From Phycisphaerales bacterium (GTDB lineage Bacteria > Planctomycetota > Phycisphaerae > Phycisphaerales > UBA1924), in the NCBI GenBank assembly GCA_016763115.1, contig JAESUL010000095.1, positions 1 to 8,336 of the forward strand: a stretch of 8,336 bases of DNA, in the 5' to 3' direction. The notes beneath the pieces were generated by a model. The model was not told where the DNA came from. It saw nothing but the letters and a program-made list of their open reading frames with translations, and ran no database searches. The position numbers were made by a program, and so were the translations under genes. Below, piece after piece: positions 1 through 6,358 of the stretch; the stretch's first letter is position 1; every line of letters begins with the position of its first letter.

Positions 1-22
1 GAAATACCTGGTTTTTGCAGAA

Positions 23-51
23 CACTACTGCGCCGAAGACGGCGAGTAGTG
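23..51. terminator. Stem-loop downstream of mutL, possible terminator
   Basis: The arms CACTACT-g-CGCCG (23-35) and CGGCG-AGTAGTG (40-51) pair into a 12-bp stem with one bulged G and the four-base loop AAGA. It begins 44 nt past the mutL stop codon on the mutL transcript. No T-tract follows on either strand: the mutL-sense side continues into TTCTGCAAAAACC. It is therefore not a canonical intrinsic terminator, but its position fits transcript-end formation or 3'-end protection. The inner arm overlaps a competing fold with bases 71-79. Confidence 0.45.
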
Positions 52-95
52 GCACCCTTGGTCCGCAAGTGGTGCACTAAAAATCAAGTCAATCT

Positions 96-1940
96 TCACC
101 GCCGATCGAAGAGCTTTTCGAGTTCTTCGATGGTGAGCCGGACCGTGGTTGGTCGTCCGTGCGGGCATGAGCCGGCGCGGTCGGTTTCTTCGCGGAGTTT
201 CATGATCGCGTCAAGCTCAACTTCGCTGAGCCGATCGCCGGCCTTGATCGCCGCCTTGCACGCCATCATGTCGAGCACCTCGTGCAATGCCTCTTCGCTG
301 CTCGGCACAAAGCCCTCGCGGTCGATGCGTTCGAGCAGGTCCTCGACAAACTCGCCCGGTTCGACATTGCGCGAAAGCAGAAAGCTCGGTGCGCTGCGGA
401 CGCCAATTGATTTGGGGCCCATCGGGGCGGCGTCGATGCCGATGCGGGTCAATAAATCTTGGTAAGCATCGAACGAATCAACCACCGACGCCGGTGCATC
501 AACCACGATCGGCATCAGCATCGCTTGTTGTTCGAGCGAGCCGTTGCCGGTGACGCGGGCGATGAGGGTGTTGAACATGACGCGTTCGTGCAAGGCGTGC
601 TGGTCGACGATGATGATGCCGTGGGGGTCCTGGGAAACGAGGAAACTCGAATGCACCTGAAGCACCTTCTGCACCGGGACCACCGTCGGCAATGACGATT
701 CATCTATTTCTATCGACGCGATGAGCACCTCGCGGATCTCGTTGCGGAGTTGCTCGGGCGGACTTGCACCTTCTTGAGGGTCGCTCGATTTCGCCTTGAG
801 GTATTCGACTATTTGATCCACCTGTTTTTCGACGCGATGCTGGGGCATCGCAGCGGGCATGATCGCATCGCTTGTTCCCGCGCCGGGCAGGCGCTGCAAA
901 ACCGTGGGCGTGACATCGGCATTCATCAACGCCTCACGCACCGTGTGGTACACCGCCCGGTGGATCATGGACTGATCGCGGAACCGCACTTCGAGCTTGG
1001 CAGGATGGACATTGACATCGACGGCGGTGGGCGACATCTCGAGCATCAGCACGGCCGACGGATGCTTGCCCGGCTCGATCAATCCGCGAAACGCCTCGCG
1101 CAAAGCGTGCTGGATCGTTCGATCGCGGATGGTCCTGCCGTTGAGGAACACATGCTGGGCGTTGCTCGTCGCCCGCGCGATGCTCGGCAACCCAATGAGC
1201 CCCCACATCAGAATCCCGCGTGCATCGTCGAACTGATCGAGCGAGACCTCGATCAACTCGGATTCGAGCTCTTTGCCCATGATCGCCAACGCGCGCTCCT
1301 TGGGCAGTTGATCGGGCGGCAGATCAAGCTTGACCTTCCCGTCGCCGACACACCGGAACGCAATCGACGGGTGCGCCATCGCCAGATCTCGCAACCATCC
1401 GACACACCGTGTCTGCTCGGTCGTGTCGGTCCGAAGGAACTTCCGCCTTGCCGGCGTGTTGAAAAACAGATTGCGGACCTCGATGGTCGTGCCCACCGCG
1501 CCGCCCGCCGGCTTGATCGGTTGGACATCCGCTCCCTCCGCCTCGATCATCCGCCCCTCGTCAAAGCCGTTGGCTTTGGACCGGATCATCACCCGCGAGA
1601 CGGATGCGATCGACGCGAGCGCCTCGCCTCGGAATCCCATCGTTGAAATCTTGTTCAGATCGTCGGCTTCATAGATCTTGCTTGTCGCGTGGGGCATCAA
1701 CGCGAGCGATATCTGGTCGGGGGCGATACCGTGCCCGTTGTCACTCACGCGGACCTGCTCGACGCCCCCGCGTTCGAGATCGACCTCGATGCGTGTCGCC
1801 CCGGCATCAATAGAGTTCTCAACGAGTTCTTTGAGCACCGATGCCGGGCGTTCGATGACCTCGCCCGCCGCGATCTGGTTGACCAGCAGCGTCGAGAGCG
1901 TGCGGATCGTGACCTGAGATTGTGTCGAAGTTTTACCCAT
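96..1940 (-). CDS. mutL: DNA mismatch repair protein MutL, endonuclease-type
   Basis: MutL is the ATP-driven linker that couples mismatch recognition by MutS to strand excision. The N-terminal GHKL ATPase is complete (614 residues from the ATG at 1940): LKELVENSIDAGA with the likely catalytic Glu38 and Asn42, DNGHGI (67-72), GFRGEALASI (102-111), NTPARRKFL (from 161) and NVHPAKLEVRF (310-320). A variable linker of about 330-420 leads to the C-terminal dimerisation and nuclease domain. Metal-site motifs of nicking MutL proteins are visible: DQHALHE (446-452), ACKAAIKA (from 560), CPHGRP (592-597) and a terminal FDR. The second Glu of the usual DQHA(x)2E(x)4E motif is Asn457. I prefer the ATG at 1940 over the TTG one codon upstream. 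There is no clear Shine-Dalgarno, and a TACGAT hexamer lies 6 nt before the ATG. The family call is very secure; nicking activity is inferred from motifs. Confidence 0.97.
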   Translation of the reverse strand: MGKTSTQSQVTIRTLSTLLVNQIAAGEVIERPASVLKELVENSIDAGATRIEVDLERGGVEQVRVSDNGHGIAPDQISLALMPHATSKIYEADDLNKISTMGFRGEALASIASVSRVMIRSKANGFDEGRMIEAEGADVQPIKPAGGAVGTTIEVRNLFFNTPARRKFLRTDTTEQTRCVGWLRDLAMAHPSIAFRCVGDGKVKLDLPPDQLPKERALAIMGKELESELIEVSLDQFDDARGILMWGLIGLPSIARATSNAQHVFLNGRTIRDRTIQHALREAFRGLIEPGKHPSAVLMLEMSPTAVDVNVHPAKLEVRFRDQSMIHRAVYHTVREALMNADVTPTVLQRLPGAGTSDAIMPAAMPQHRVEKQVDQIVEYLKAKSSDPQEGASPPEQLRNEIREVLIASIEIDESSLPTVVPVQKVLQVHSSFLVSQDPHGIIIVDQHALHERVMFNTLIARVTGNGSLEQQAMLMPIVVDAPASVVDSFDAYQDLLTRIGIDAAPMGPKSIGVRSAPSFLLSRNVEPGEFVEDLLERIDREGFVPSSEEALHEVLDMMACKAAIKAGDRLSEVELDAIMKLREETDRAGSCPHGRPTTVRLTIEELEKLFDRR

Positions 1941-1982
1941 CAATCAATCGTACGCACGCTGCGCCCCCACTACTATTGGGGT
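1941..1982. promoter_or_regulatory. Divergent mutL / HIT intergenic promoter region
   Basis: These 42 bp separate two divergent start codons, so they should hold both promoters unless these lie inside the coding regions. On the plus strand TACTAT (1971-1976) lies 6 nt before the HIT ATG. On the minus strand TACGAT (1952-1947) lies 6 nt before the mutL ATG. This spacing is what leaderless transcripts with a -10 box TAnnnT would show. I see no matching -35 boxes and no proper Shine-Dalgarno for either gene. The assignment is inference from spacing alone. Confidence 0.35.
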
Positions 1983-2435
1983 ATGACTGATTCCATATTC
2001 TCCAAGATCATCCGCAACGAAATCTCCTCTCACAAGATCTACGAGGACGATTTCGTCATCGCGATTCTCGATATCGGGCCGCTCTCCGAGGGGCACACGC
2101 TTGTGATCCCCAAGGAACCGGCCGCGACGATGGACGAACTCTCCGACGGCCACGCCGCCGCCCTCGGGCGGGTTCTTCCACGCATCGCGCGGGCGATCAA
2201 AAAGGTCACCGGGGCCGAGTCCTACAACATCCTCCAGAACAACGGTGCCGACGCGGGGCAGGCGGTGGAGCATGTCCACTTCCACATCATCCCACGCTTT
2301 GTTGATCGTGGCGAGATCGTCGAAGGCAAACCCGATAAAGAAAACGGGCCCGGGCTCCGCACGACCTGGAAACCGGGCACGCTGACACAAGAAGAAGCCG
2401 TCGAGCTTGGCAAGCACATCAAACGCCTGCTCTAG
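1983..2435 (+). CDS. HIT family nucleotide hydrolase (Hint-like)
   Basis: This is a 150-residue histidine-triad protein of the Hint branch, whose members hydrolyse nucleoside phosphoramidates or related purine nucleotides in the cytoplasm. The signature HVHFH (97-101) followed by IIPR is intact; by family knowledge the middle histidine, His99, is the nucleophile. The fold is typical throughout: SIFSKIIRNEI at the N-terminus, GHTLVIPKEP (37-46) and NNGADAGQAVEH (86-97). Many relatives start CIFCKII with zinc-binding cysteines; here both are serine, so this copy should lack that site. The frame stays open upstream into mutL, but the ATG at 1983 gives the standard family N-terminus. The stop overlaps the convergent birA stop. 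The physiological substrate cannot be told from sequence. Confidence 0.95.
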   Translation: MTDSIFSKIIRNEISSHKIYEDDFVIAILDIGPLSEGHTLVIPKEPAATMDELSDGHAAALGRVLPRIARAIKKVTGAESYNILQNNGADAGQAVEHVHFHIIPRFVDRGEIVEGKPDKENGPGLRTTWKPGTLTQEEAVELGKHIKRLL

Positions 2436-3187
2436 GCGTTGCGGGTTGTGCGGACATCAAGATTGACCACGCCGCTCTGTGTGCGCACAACGATTTGATT
2501 GAGCGGATCGACAGAAACAACTGTTCCCTCAACGCGATTGTTGTTTGCAAGAAACACCCTGTTCCTACCAACCATCGCGTCATGCTCTGCCCATGCAGAA
2601 CGGATCTGATCGTCACCTGCGCAGATCCATCGCGAAAACTGGTCGATCAATGAACACGCCAGGCGTGTTCGGTCCGCATCGCCTCCGACCTGAGAAACCG
2701 AAACCGCCGTATTACCGAGGTGCTCTGTCCACTGAATCTGTTTGGCGTTGATCCCGATCCCGATCATCGCAACGCCGTCACGGATCTCGATGAGCACGCC
2801 ACCGATTTTTCGATCGATTGTTCCGTTCCGGACCACCACATCGTTTGGCCATTTGATCATTGTATTAGTTGTTGGCCCGCACGCGTTGGCAACGGCGTGC
2901 ATCGCGGCGAGCCCGGCGGCTGCGGCGAGTCGGCACGCATCGTGCCCGGTCGCATCAATCGCAAAGGTACACGCGAGCGTTTCATGCTCACCATCCTCCC
3001 ATCGGTTCCCCCGCTGCCCGCGTCCGCGGGTCTGTTTAGACGCGATCACAAGCACCGGCTGACCCGAGAAATACGCTTGAAATGCAGCGTTTTGTGTCGA
3101 TTCAGTCTCATCGAGCACGACCGCACATGACACCACGCAATCAGCGCATTCCTCGATCGTTTTTTCGATCGCATCCAACGAAATCAT
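2432..3187 (-). CDS. birA: Biotin--[acetyl-CoA-carboxylase] ligase, no DNA-binding domain
   Basis: This 251-residue enzyme activates biotin with ATP and attaches it to a lysine of biotin carrier proteins, chiefly the acetyl-CoA carboxylase subunit. Visible motifs are DETESTQ (26-32) at the start of the catalytic domain, QTRGRGQRGNRW (52-63) as the biotinyl-AMP binding loop, KWPNDV (112-117), and RKIGGVLIE (126-134) with the conserved Lys127. Residues from about 205 to 248 form the small C-terminal barrel domain. There is no N-terminal helix-turn-helix, so it is a monofunctional (group I) ligase and not a biotin repressor as in E. coli. Its ATG overlaps the nadC stop as ATGA, implying translational coupling, and no separate Shine-Dalgarno is evident. 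The stop shares CTAG with the HIT gene. Confidence 0.94.
   Translation of the reverse strand: MISLDAIEKTIEECADCVVSCAVVLDETESTQNAAFQAYFSGQPVLVIASKQTRGRGQRGNRWEDGEHETLACTFAIDATGHDACRLAAAAGLAAMHAVANACGPTTNTMIKWPNDVVVRNGTIDRKIGGVLIEIRDGVAMIGIGINAKQIQWTEHLGNTAVSVSQVGGDADRTRLACSLIDQFSRWICAGDDQIRSAWAEHDAMVGRNRVFLANNNRVEGTVVSVDPLNQIVVRTQSGVVNLDVRTTRNA
3184..3187 (-). promoter_or_regulatory. ATGA stop-start overlap, nadC to birA
   Basis: On the minus strand the birA start ATG (3187-3185) and the nadC stop TGA (3186-3184) overlap as ATGA. Such overlaps usually mean one mRNA and ribosome re-initiation. With no clear ribosome binding site ahead of birA, its translation probably depends on ribosomes finishing nadC. 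A true nadC frameshift would therefore also affect birA. Confidence 0.75.
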
Positions 3188-4130
3188 GCCAGCGTGTCCA
3201 GCCCGATATCGAGACTCACCGCCTGGTGCGTGAGCCCGCCGATGCTGATGCGGTCAATGCCCGTCCTTGCAATTTCGATCACCGTCTCGATCGTCACTCC
3301 GCCCGAGGCTTCGAGCAGCATCGACGAACGCGAATCATCACGCATCTTGACCGCCTTGGTGAGCAAATCACAATCCATATTGTCGAGCAGCACCATATCA
3401 ATCAATCCGATCGGCAACGCGAGCACACGCCCGAGTTGCGACAACCGATCGACCTCGACCTGCACAAACCACAAGTCTCCGTCGCCCTCACGAGCACGCG
3501 TGGCGGCCTGCTCAAGCTTGGCACCAAGCTGCGCGTCGCTCAATCCCGCGATGTGGTTGTCCTTGATAAGCACCGCGTCGCACAGCCCAATGCGGTGGGT
3601 GGTGCCCCCGCCGCACCGCACAGCGTACTTCTCGATCAACCGATGCCCCGGCGTGGTCTTTCGCGTATCACAAATCTTTGCCTTGGTCCCCTCGACCAAT
3701 CCAACGAACGATTGCGTCCGCGAGGCAATCCCACTCATGCGTGACACAAGGTTGAGCATCGTCCGCTCAAGCCGCACGATCGCCCGTGCGTTGCCGACCA
3801 ACTCGAGCAGCACCGTGCCGCTCTCAACCGAGTCGCCGTCGTTGGCGAGGTGCCTGCATTCGATTGGTTCGCGGTCAGGGTGAACACATCGATGATCTCA
3901 TCAACAAACGCGAGCCCCGGAACAACGCCCGGCTCCCTCATCACCATCTGGACCGATCTGGTGTCGTTCTTGGTGAACATGATCTCGCCGGTGATGTCGC
4001 GCATGGGATTGCCGAGGTCTTCGTCGCGGGCGAGGATCAGCATCTGGCGGATATGCCCGTTCATCTTGAACTCTTCGACCAACTCGGACAGTTTGAGTGT
4101 GTTGAGATCGGGCTTTTTCGTTTCGCTCAT
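3184..4130 (-). CDS. nadC: Nicotinate-nucleotide pyrophosphorylase, frame broken by a one-base shift
   Basis: Quinolinate phosphoribosyltransferase converts quinolinate and PRPP to nicotinate mononucleotide in de novo NAD synthesis. The N-terminal part reads from the ATG at 4130 (MSETKKPDLNTLK) through ARDEDLGNPMRDIT and REPGVVPGLAFVDEIIDVF, then leaves the family pattern. Homology resumes one frame over at about DREPIECRHLANDGDSVESG and continues through ERTMLNLVSRMSGIA, DTRKTTPGHRLIEKYAV, RCGGGTTHRIGLCDA, LIKDNHI and EASGGVTIETV to the stop at 3184. The span is 947 nt, one short of a multiple of three; restoring a base gives about 315 residues, near the family size. All catalytic blocks are preserved. 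This may be a sequencing or assembly error or a very recent mutation; the sequence cannot distinguish them. TAAGAT lies 5 nt before the ATG and I see no Shine-Dalgarno. Confidence 0.92.
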
Positions 4131-4218
4131 GGGCAATCTTATCCATCTCAGCGGTCCTATGATCCCCATTCGCCCCCCGATGCAAAGTCGGAGGGTGGGG
4201 ACGAAAGGATTATTCTGC
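4131..4218. promoter_or_regulatory. Divergent nadC / fabI promoter region
   Basis: This 88-bp spacer separates the nadC and fabI start codons. On the plus strand TATGAT (4158-4163) matches a -10 box in five of six positions and would give a leader of roughly 50 nt for fabI. No good -35 box lies 16-18 bp upstream. On the minus strand TAAGAT (4141-4136) lies 5 nt before the nadC ATG, consistent with a leaderless transcript. I see no clear operator-like dyad. Confidence 0.4.
4204..4209 (+). promoter_or_regulatory. Ribosome binding site of fabI
   Basis: AAAGGA lies 9 nt before the ATG at 4219, a normal Shine-Dalgarno spacing. The open frame runs far upstream into nadC, so this site helps fix the start at MALLDGKNGL, which is the usual FabI N-terminus. 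Confidence 0.7.
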
Positions 4219-5001
4219 ATGGCACTTCTCGACGGGAAAAACGGGCTTATTGTCGGCATCGCAAATGACCGCTCCTACGCGTGGCACATCGCCAAAGCAC
4301 TCACCGAGCACGGCGCAACCTGCGCCTATTCCCATATCCCCGGCGAAAAAAACGAACGAAGAACCGGACGCGCCGCTGCCAAAATTCAGCCCGACCCGTG
4401 GCTCTGCCCGTGCGATGCCGGGTCCGACGACGACATGGATAATCTCTTCGCCAAGTACAAAGCAGACTTTCCAACCCTTGATTTCTTGGTTCATTCGATC
4501 GCCTTTGCCGATCGTGACTGGCTCAAGATAGGGATGTTCGCCCAAACACCACGAAAAGCCTTCCTCGACGCCATCGATATCTCCGCGTACACCTTGTCGG
4601 CCATGTCCGCAAGAGCACGCGAACAGATGGCGGCCAACGGCGGCGGGTCGATTATGGCCATGTCGTACTACGGCGCTGAAAAGGTCATCCCCGGATACAA
4701 CATCATGGGCGTTGCCAAAGCATGCCTCGAATCAACCACCAAATACCTCGCCTACGAACTCGGCGAAGACAATATCCGCGTCAACACCATCTCCGGCGGG
4801 TTCCTCCGCACTCTGGCAAGCTCGGCGGTTGGTGGAATCGATTCCGTTGAACGAGCGATCGAAGAAAAAGCACCGCTCCGCAGAGGCGTGGTCGGTGGCG
4901 ATGTCGGCAACACCGCCGTCTTCCTCGTCTCGGACCTCTCCACCGCGATCACCGGCGAGAACCTCTATGTTGACTGTGGCGTCAACATCATGGGCGTATA
5001 A
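4219..5001 (+). CDS. fabI: Enoyl-[acyl-carrier-protein] reductase (NADH), FabI
   Basis: FabI reduces the trans-2-enoyl-ACP double bond with NAD(P)H, the last step of each fatty acid elongation cycle, in the cytoplasm. The 260-residue length is typical. It is a short-chain dehydrogenase fold with the FabI-style cofactor segment VGIANDRSYAWHIA (12-25), HSIAFAD (92-98) near the nicotinamide, and the catalytic set Tyr150, Tyr160 and Lys167 in SYYGAEKVIPGY followed by NIMGVAK. RVNTISGGFLRTLA (187-200) is the substrate-loop region. The C-terminal LYVDCGVNIMGV is the usual family ending. The start is supported by AAAGGA 9 nt upstream. It is divergent from nadC. Together with biotin ligase nearby it points to lipid synthesis, though shared regulation is not shown. 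Confidence 0.97.
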   Translation: MALLDGKNGLIVGIANDRSYAWHIAKALTEHGATCAYSHIPGEKNERRTGRAAAKIQPDPWLCPCDAGSDDDMDNLFAKYKADFPTLDFLVHSIAFADRDWLKIGMFAQTPRKAFLDAIDISAYTLSAMSARAREQMAANGGGSIMAMSYYGAEKVIPGYNIMGVAKACLESTTKYLAYELGEDNIRVNTISGGFLRTLASSAVGGIDSVERAIEEKAPLRRGVVGGDVGNTAVFLVSDLSTAITGENLYVDCGVNIMGV

Positions 5002-5092
5002 CCCCTTCGACACCCGAACAAACACAAGGATTTCTAGACCTGAACACCTTATTTGGTGGTCAATGTGGTCCAGTTGAACCGACAATAAAGGT
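5002..5092 (+). other. Spacer between fabI and the small hypothetical gene
   Basis: This 91-bp stretch holds no clear terminator. The only fold seen is a weak CACC/GGTG hairpin (5045-5058) with a six-base loop. Just before the next start is GACAATAAAGGT, containing either a short AAAGG ribosome binding site very close to the ATG or a poor -10-like box. The downstream gene could be co-transcribed with fabI or have its own weak promoter. Confidence 0.3.
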
Positions 5093-5386
5093 ATGACCGG
5101 CGCTATAAACAATCTGGCAGCAAGCCTTTCGGGCGCACCGCTCAGTGCATCCAACGCCCAACGCAAAAAAATCCGCGAGGACTCAACCAAAGCCCAGAAT
5201 CGGCGTGGAATCAGCGACGCCTATGTCAAAACGGTCGCCCAGACCCAAGCCATCGACACCGTCCGCACCCTGGCCGACGCCGATCAGGAAGATGCCTGCG
5301 AGGATCGCCAAGAGCACCAGATCGAGTACACCCCGCAGGGGCATGGCAACAAACCGAGCCCCAAACGCCTCGACATCAACGCCTAG
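5093..5386 (+). CDS. Small hydrophilic protein of unknown function
   Basis: I do not recognise this 97-residue protein. It has no signal peptide, no membrane segment and no metal-binding cluster (its single cysteine is Cys69). The first 20 residues are small and Ser/Ala rich, residues 21-40 are basic (NAQRKKIRED, QNRRG), residues 55-79 are strongly acidic (for example DADQEDACEDRQE), and the tail GNKPSPKRLDINA is basic again. The middle looks helical. Codons strongly favour G or C in third positions, as in the neighbouring genes, which supports real coding. The start ATG is preceded by AAAGG at short spacing. It lies 91 bp after fabI on the same strand, and its TAG directly abuts the left arm of the large inverted repeat. 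Basic-acidic-basic layout might suit a binding or chaperone role, but that is speculation. Confidence 0.7.
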   Translation: MTGAINNLAASLSGAPLSASNAQRKKIREDSTKAQNRRGISDAYVKTVAQTQAIDTVRTLADADQEDACEDRQEHQIEYTPQGHGNKPSPKRLDINA

Positions 5387-5473
5387 TCCCAACGAGCCAC
5401 GACCGTGAGGGACTGGTTGTGTTGTTGTGTGCGCAAAGAAAGACCACTTCCTCACGGTCGTGGCTCGTTGGGA
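5387..5473. repeat. Perfect 24-bp inverted repeat with 39-nt loop, REP-like
   Basis: The left arm (5387-5410, starting TCCCAACGAGCCACGACC) and right arm (5450-5473) are perfect reverse complements. Pairing resumes inside the loop between TGGT (5414-5417) and ACCA (5443-5446), so each unit is about 31 bp. Each arm contains a smaller palindrome, CACG-AC-CGTG. The element fills the gap between two convergent genes: it starts right after the small gene's TAG and ends 14 bp from the sdhB stop. Without T-tracts it is not a standard terminator, though either transcript would fold into a very strong hairpin. Two inverted copies of one short palindromic unit resemble a REP doublet. Confidence 0.85.
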
Positions 5474-5487
5474 TTCATCTATCGGGT

Positions 5488-6333
5488 TTACTTCGTGAAG
5501 AACTTCTTGATCGTGTGCACCGTCGCGCTGCGCCCGATCGCACCGATGGACTCGGTCAACGGGATGCCTTTGGGACAAACCTTGGCGCAGTTCTGGGCGT
5601 TGCCACACTCGGAAATGCCGCCCTCGCCCACAAGTTCGTCCATGCGTTCGCCCTTGAGCCGCTTACCCGTGCCGTGCTCATTGAACAGACGCGCTTGGGA
5701 GATCGCGTGGGCACCGATGAAGGCGTTGTCCCATTTCTCCTCGTCCTCGATCTTGGTGAACTGTGGGCACGCATCAAGACAACACCCGCAGCTCATGCAC
5801 TCTGAAAGCGCGTACCGCATCTGCTGCTGATCGTGTGTTTCCTTAGGCCCCGCGCCCATGCTGTAGGTGCCGTCGATGGGCACCCATGCCTTGATGCGTG
5901 TGAGGTTGTTGAACAACCGATCACGATCGACCCAAAGGTCACGGATCACCGGGAACTTGCTCATCGGCTCGAGCGTAATGATGTCACCCTCAAGCGGGGC
6001 GTACTCATCGACCAAGCACGAGCAGGACTGACGGACCCGCCCGTTGATGACCATCGTGCACGCGCCGCAGACCTCTTCGAGGCAGCTCGAATCCCACACC
6101 ACGGGCGTTGATTTCTGACCCTCGATCGTGGTCGGGTTGGCAGCGATCCAGTTGAGCGACGAGATCACATTGGACCCATCGGTCACCGGGACCTTGAACG
6201 ACTCCCACCGGGCGGGTTTGCCCGGGCCGTCGCACCGCTGGATCTTGAAGATCACGCTTCGACCAGCAACCGCCTTTGTGCGGTTGGCTTTTCTCATCTC
6301 GGCGTCGTATGTGTAGGCTTCTGCTTCACTCAT
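5488..6333 (-). CDS. sdhB: Succinate dehydrogenase / fumarate reductase iron-sulfur subunit
   Basis: SdhB carries electrons from the flavoprotein to the quinone site of complex II through three iron-sulfur centres. All ligands are visible in this 281-residue protein. The [2Fe-2S] set is Cys84, Cys89, Cys92 and Cys104 (CLEEVCGAC with a later RQSC). The ferredoxin-like half has CMSCGCCLDACP (179-190) and CGNAQNCAKVCPKG (243-256), giving Cys179, Cys182, Cys185 and Cys253 for [4Fe-4S] and Cys189, Cys243 and Cys249 for [3Fe-4S]. An N-terminal extension of about 25 residues precedes the usual start of the fold. AAGGAT lies 7 nt before the ATG. It follows sdhA after 25 bp, so the two are surely one operon. 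Succinate oxidation and fumarate reduction cannot be told apart by sequence alone. Confidence 0.96.
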   Translation of the reverse strand: MSEAEAYTYDAEMRKANRTKAVAGRSVIFKIQRCDGPGKPARWESFKVPVTDGSNVISSLNWIAANPTTIEGQKSTPVVWDSSCLEEVCGACTMVINGRVRQSCSCLVDEYAPLEGDIITLEPMSKFPVIRDLWVDRDRLFNNLTRIKAWVPIDGTYSMGAGPKETHDQQQMRYALSECMSCGCCLDACPQFTKIEDEEKWDNAFIGAHAISQARLFNEHGTGKRLKGERMDELVGEGGISECGNAQNCAKVCPKGIPLTESIGAIGRSATVHTIKKFFTK

Positions 6334-6340
6334 GGGTGGT

Positions 6341-6346
6341 ATCCTT
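6341..6346 (-). promoter_or_regulatory. Ribosome binding site of sdhB
   Basis: On the minus strand AAGGAT ends 7 nt before the sdhB ATG at 6333. It lies in the 25-bp gap after the sdhA stop and supports the chosen start and separate initiation of sdhB. Confidence 0.65.
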
Positions 6347-6358
6347 CACTCGTGCTCG

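Noticed and set aside
750..1646. 298-codon open frame antisense to mutL
   Set aside because: It lies wholly inside mutL on the opposite strand, and its His/Arg/Asp-rich product has no family features. Long antisense frames are common in GC-rich genes.
1941..1943. TTG as the mutL start codon
   Set aside because: The ATG immediately after it is a stronger start and adds no family-relevant difference.
1944..2417. 157-codon minus-strand frame opposite the HIT gene
   Set aside because: The plus strand carries an intact histidine-triad protein over the same bases; this frame has no motif of its own.
3855..3881. Programmed ribosomal frameshift in nadC
   Set aside because: No slippery heptamer or obvious downstream pseudoknot is seen, and nadC is not known for recoding. 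A deletion or sequence error is simpler.
3082..3883. Overlapping plus-strand open frames of about 220 codons over nadC
   Set aside because: They are antisense to conserved NadC blocks, show no recognisable domain and carry no ribosome binding site that would favour them.
4501..4506. Ala95 in FabI HSIAFA as a triclosan-resistance change (E. coli has Gly93 there)
   Set aside because: Ala is a common natural residue at this position in FabI from other bacteria, including sensitive ones, so it is not evidence of resistance.
5183..5608. 141-codon minus-strand frame across the small gene, the inverted repeat and the sdhB end
   Set aside because: It is antisense to the better-supported small gene, reads through the palindrome and overlaps conserved sdhB codons.
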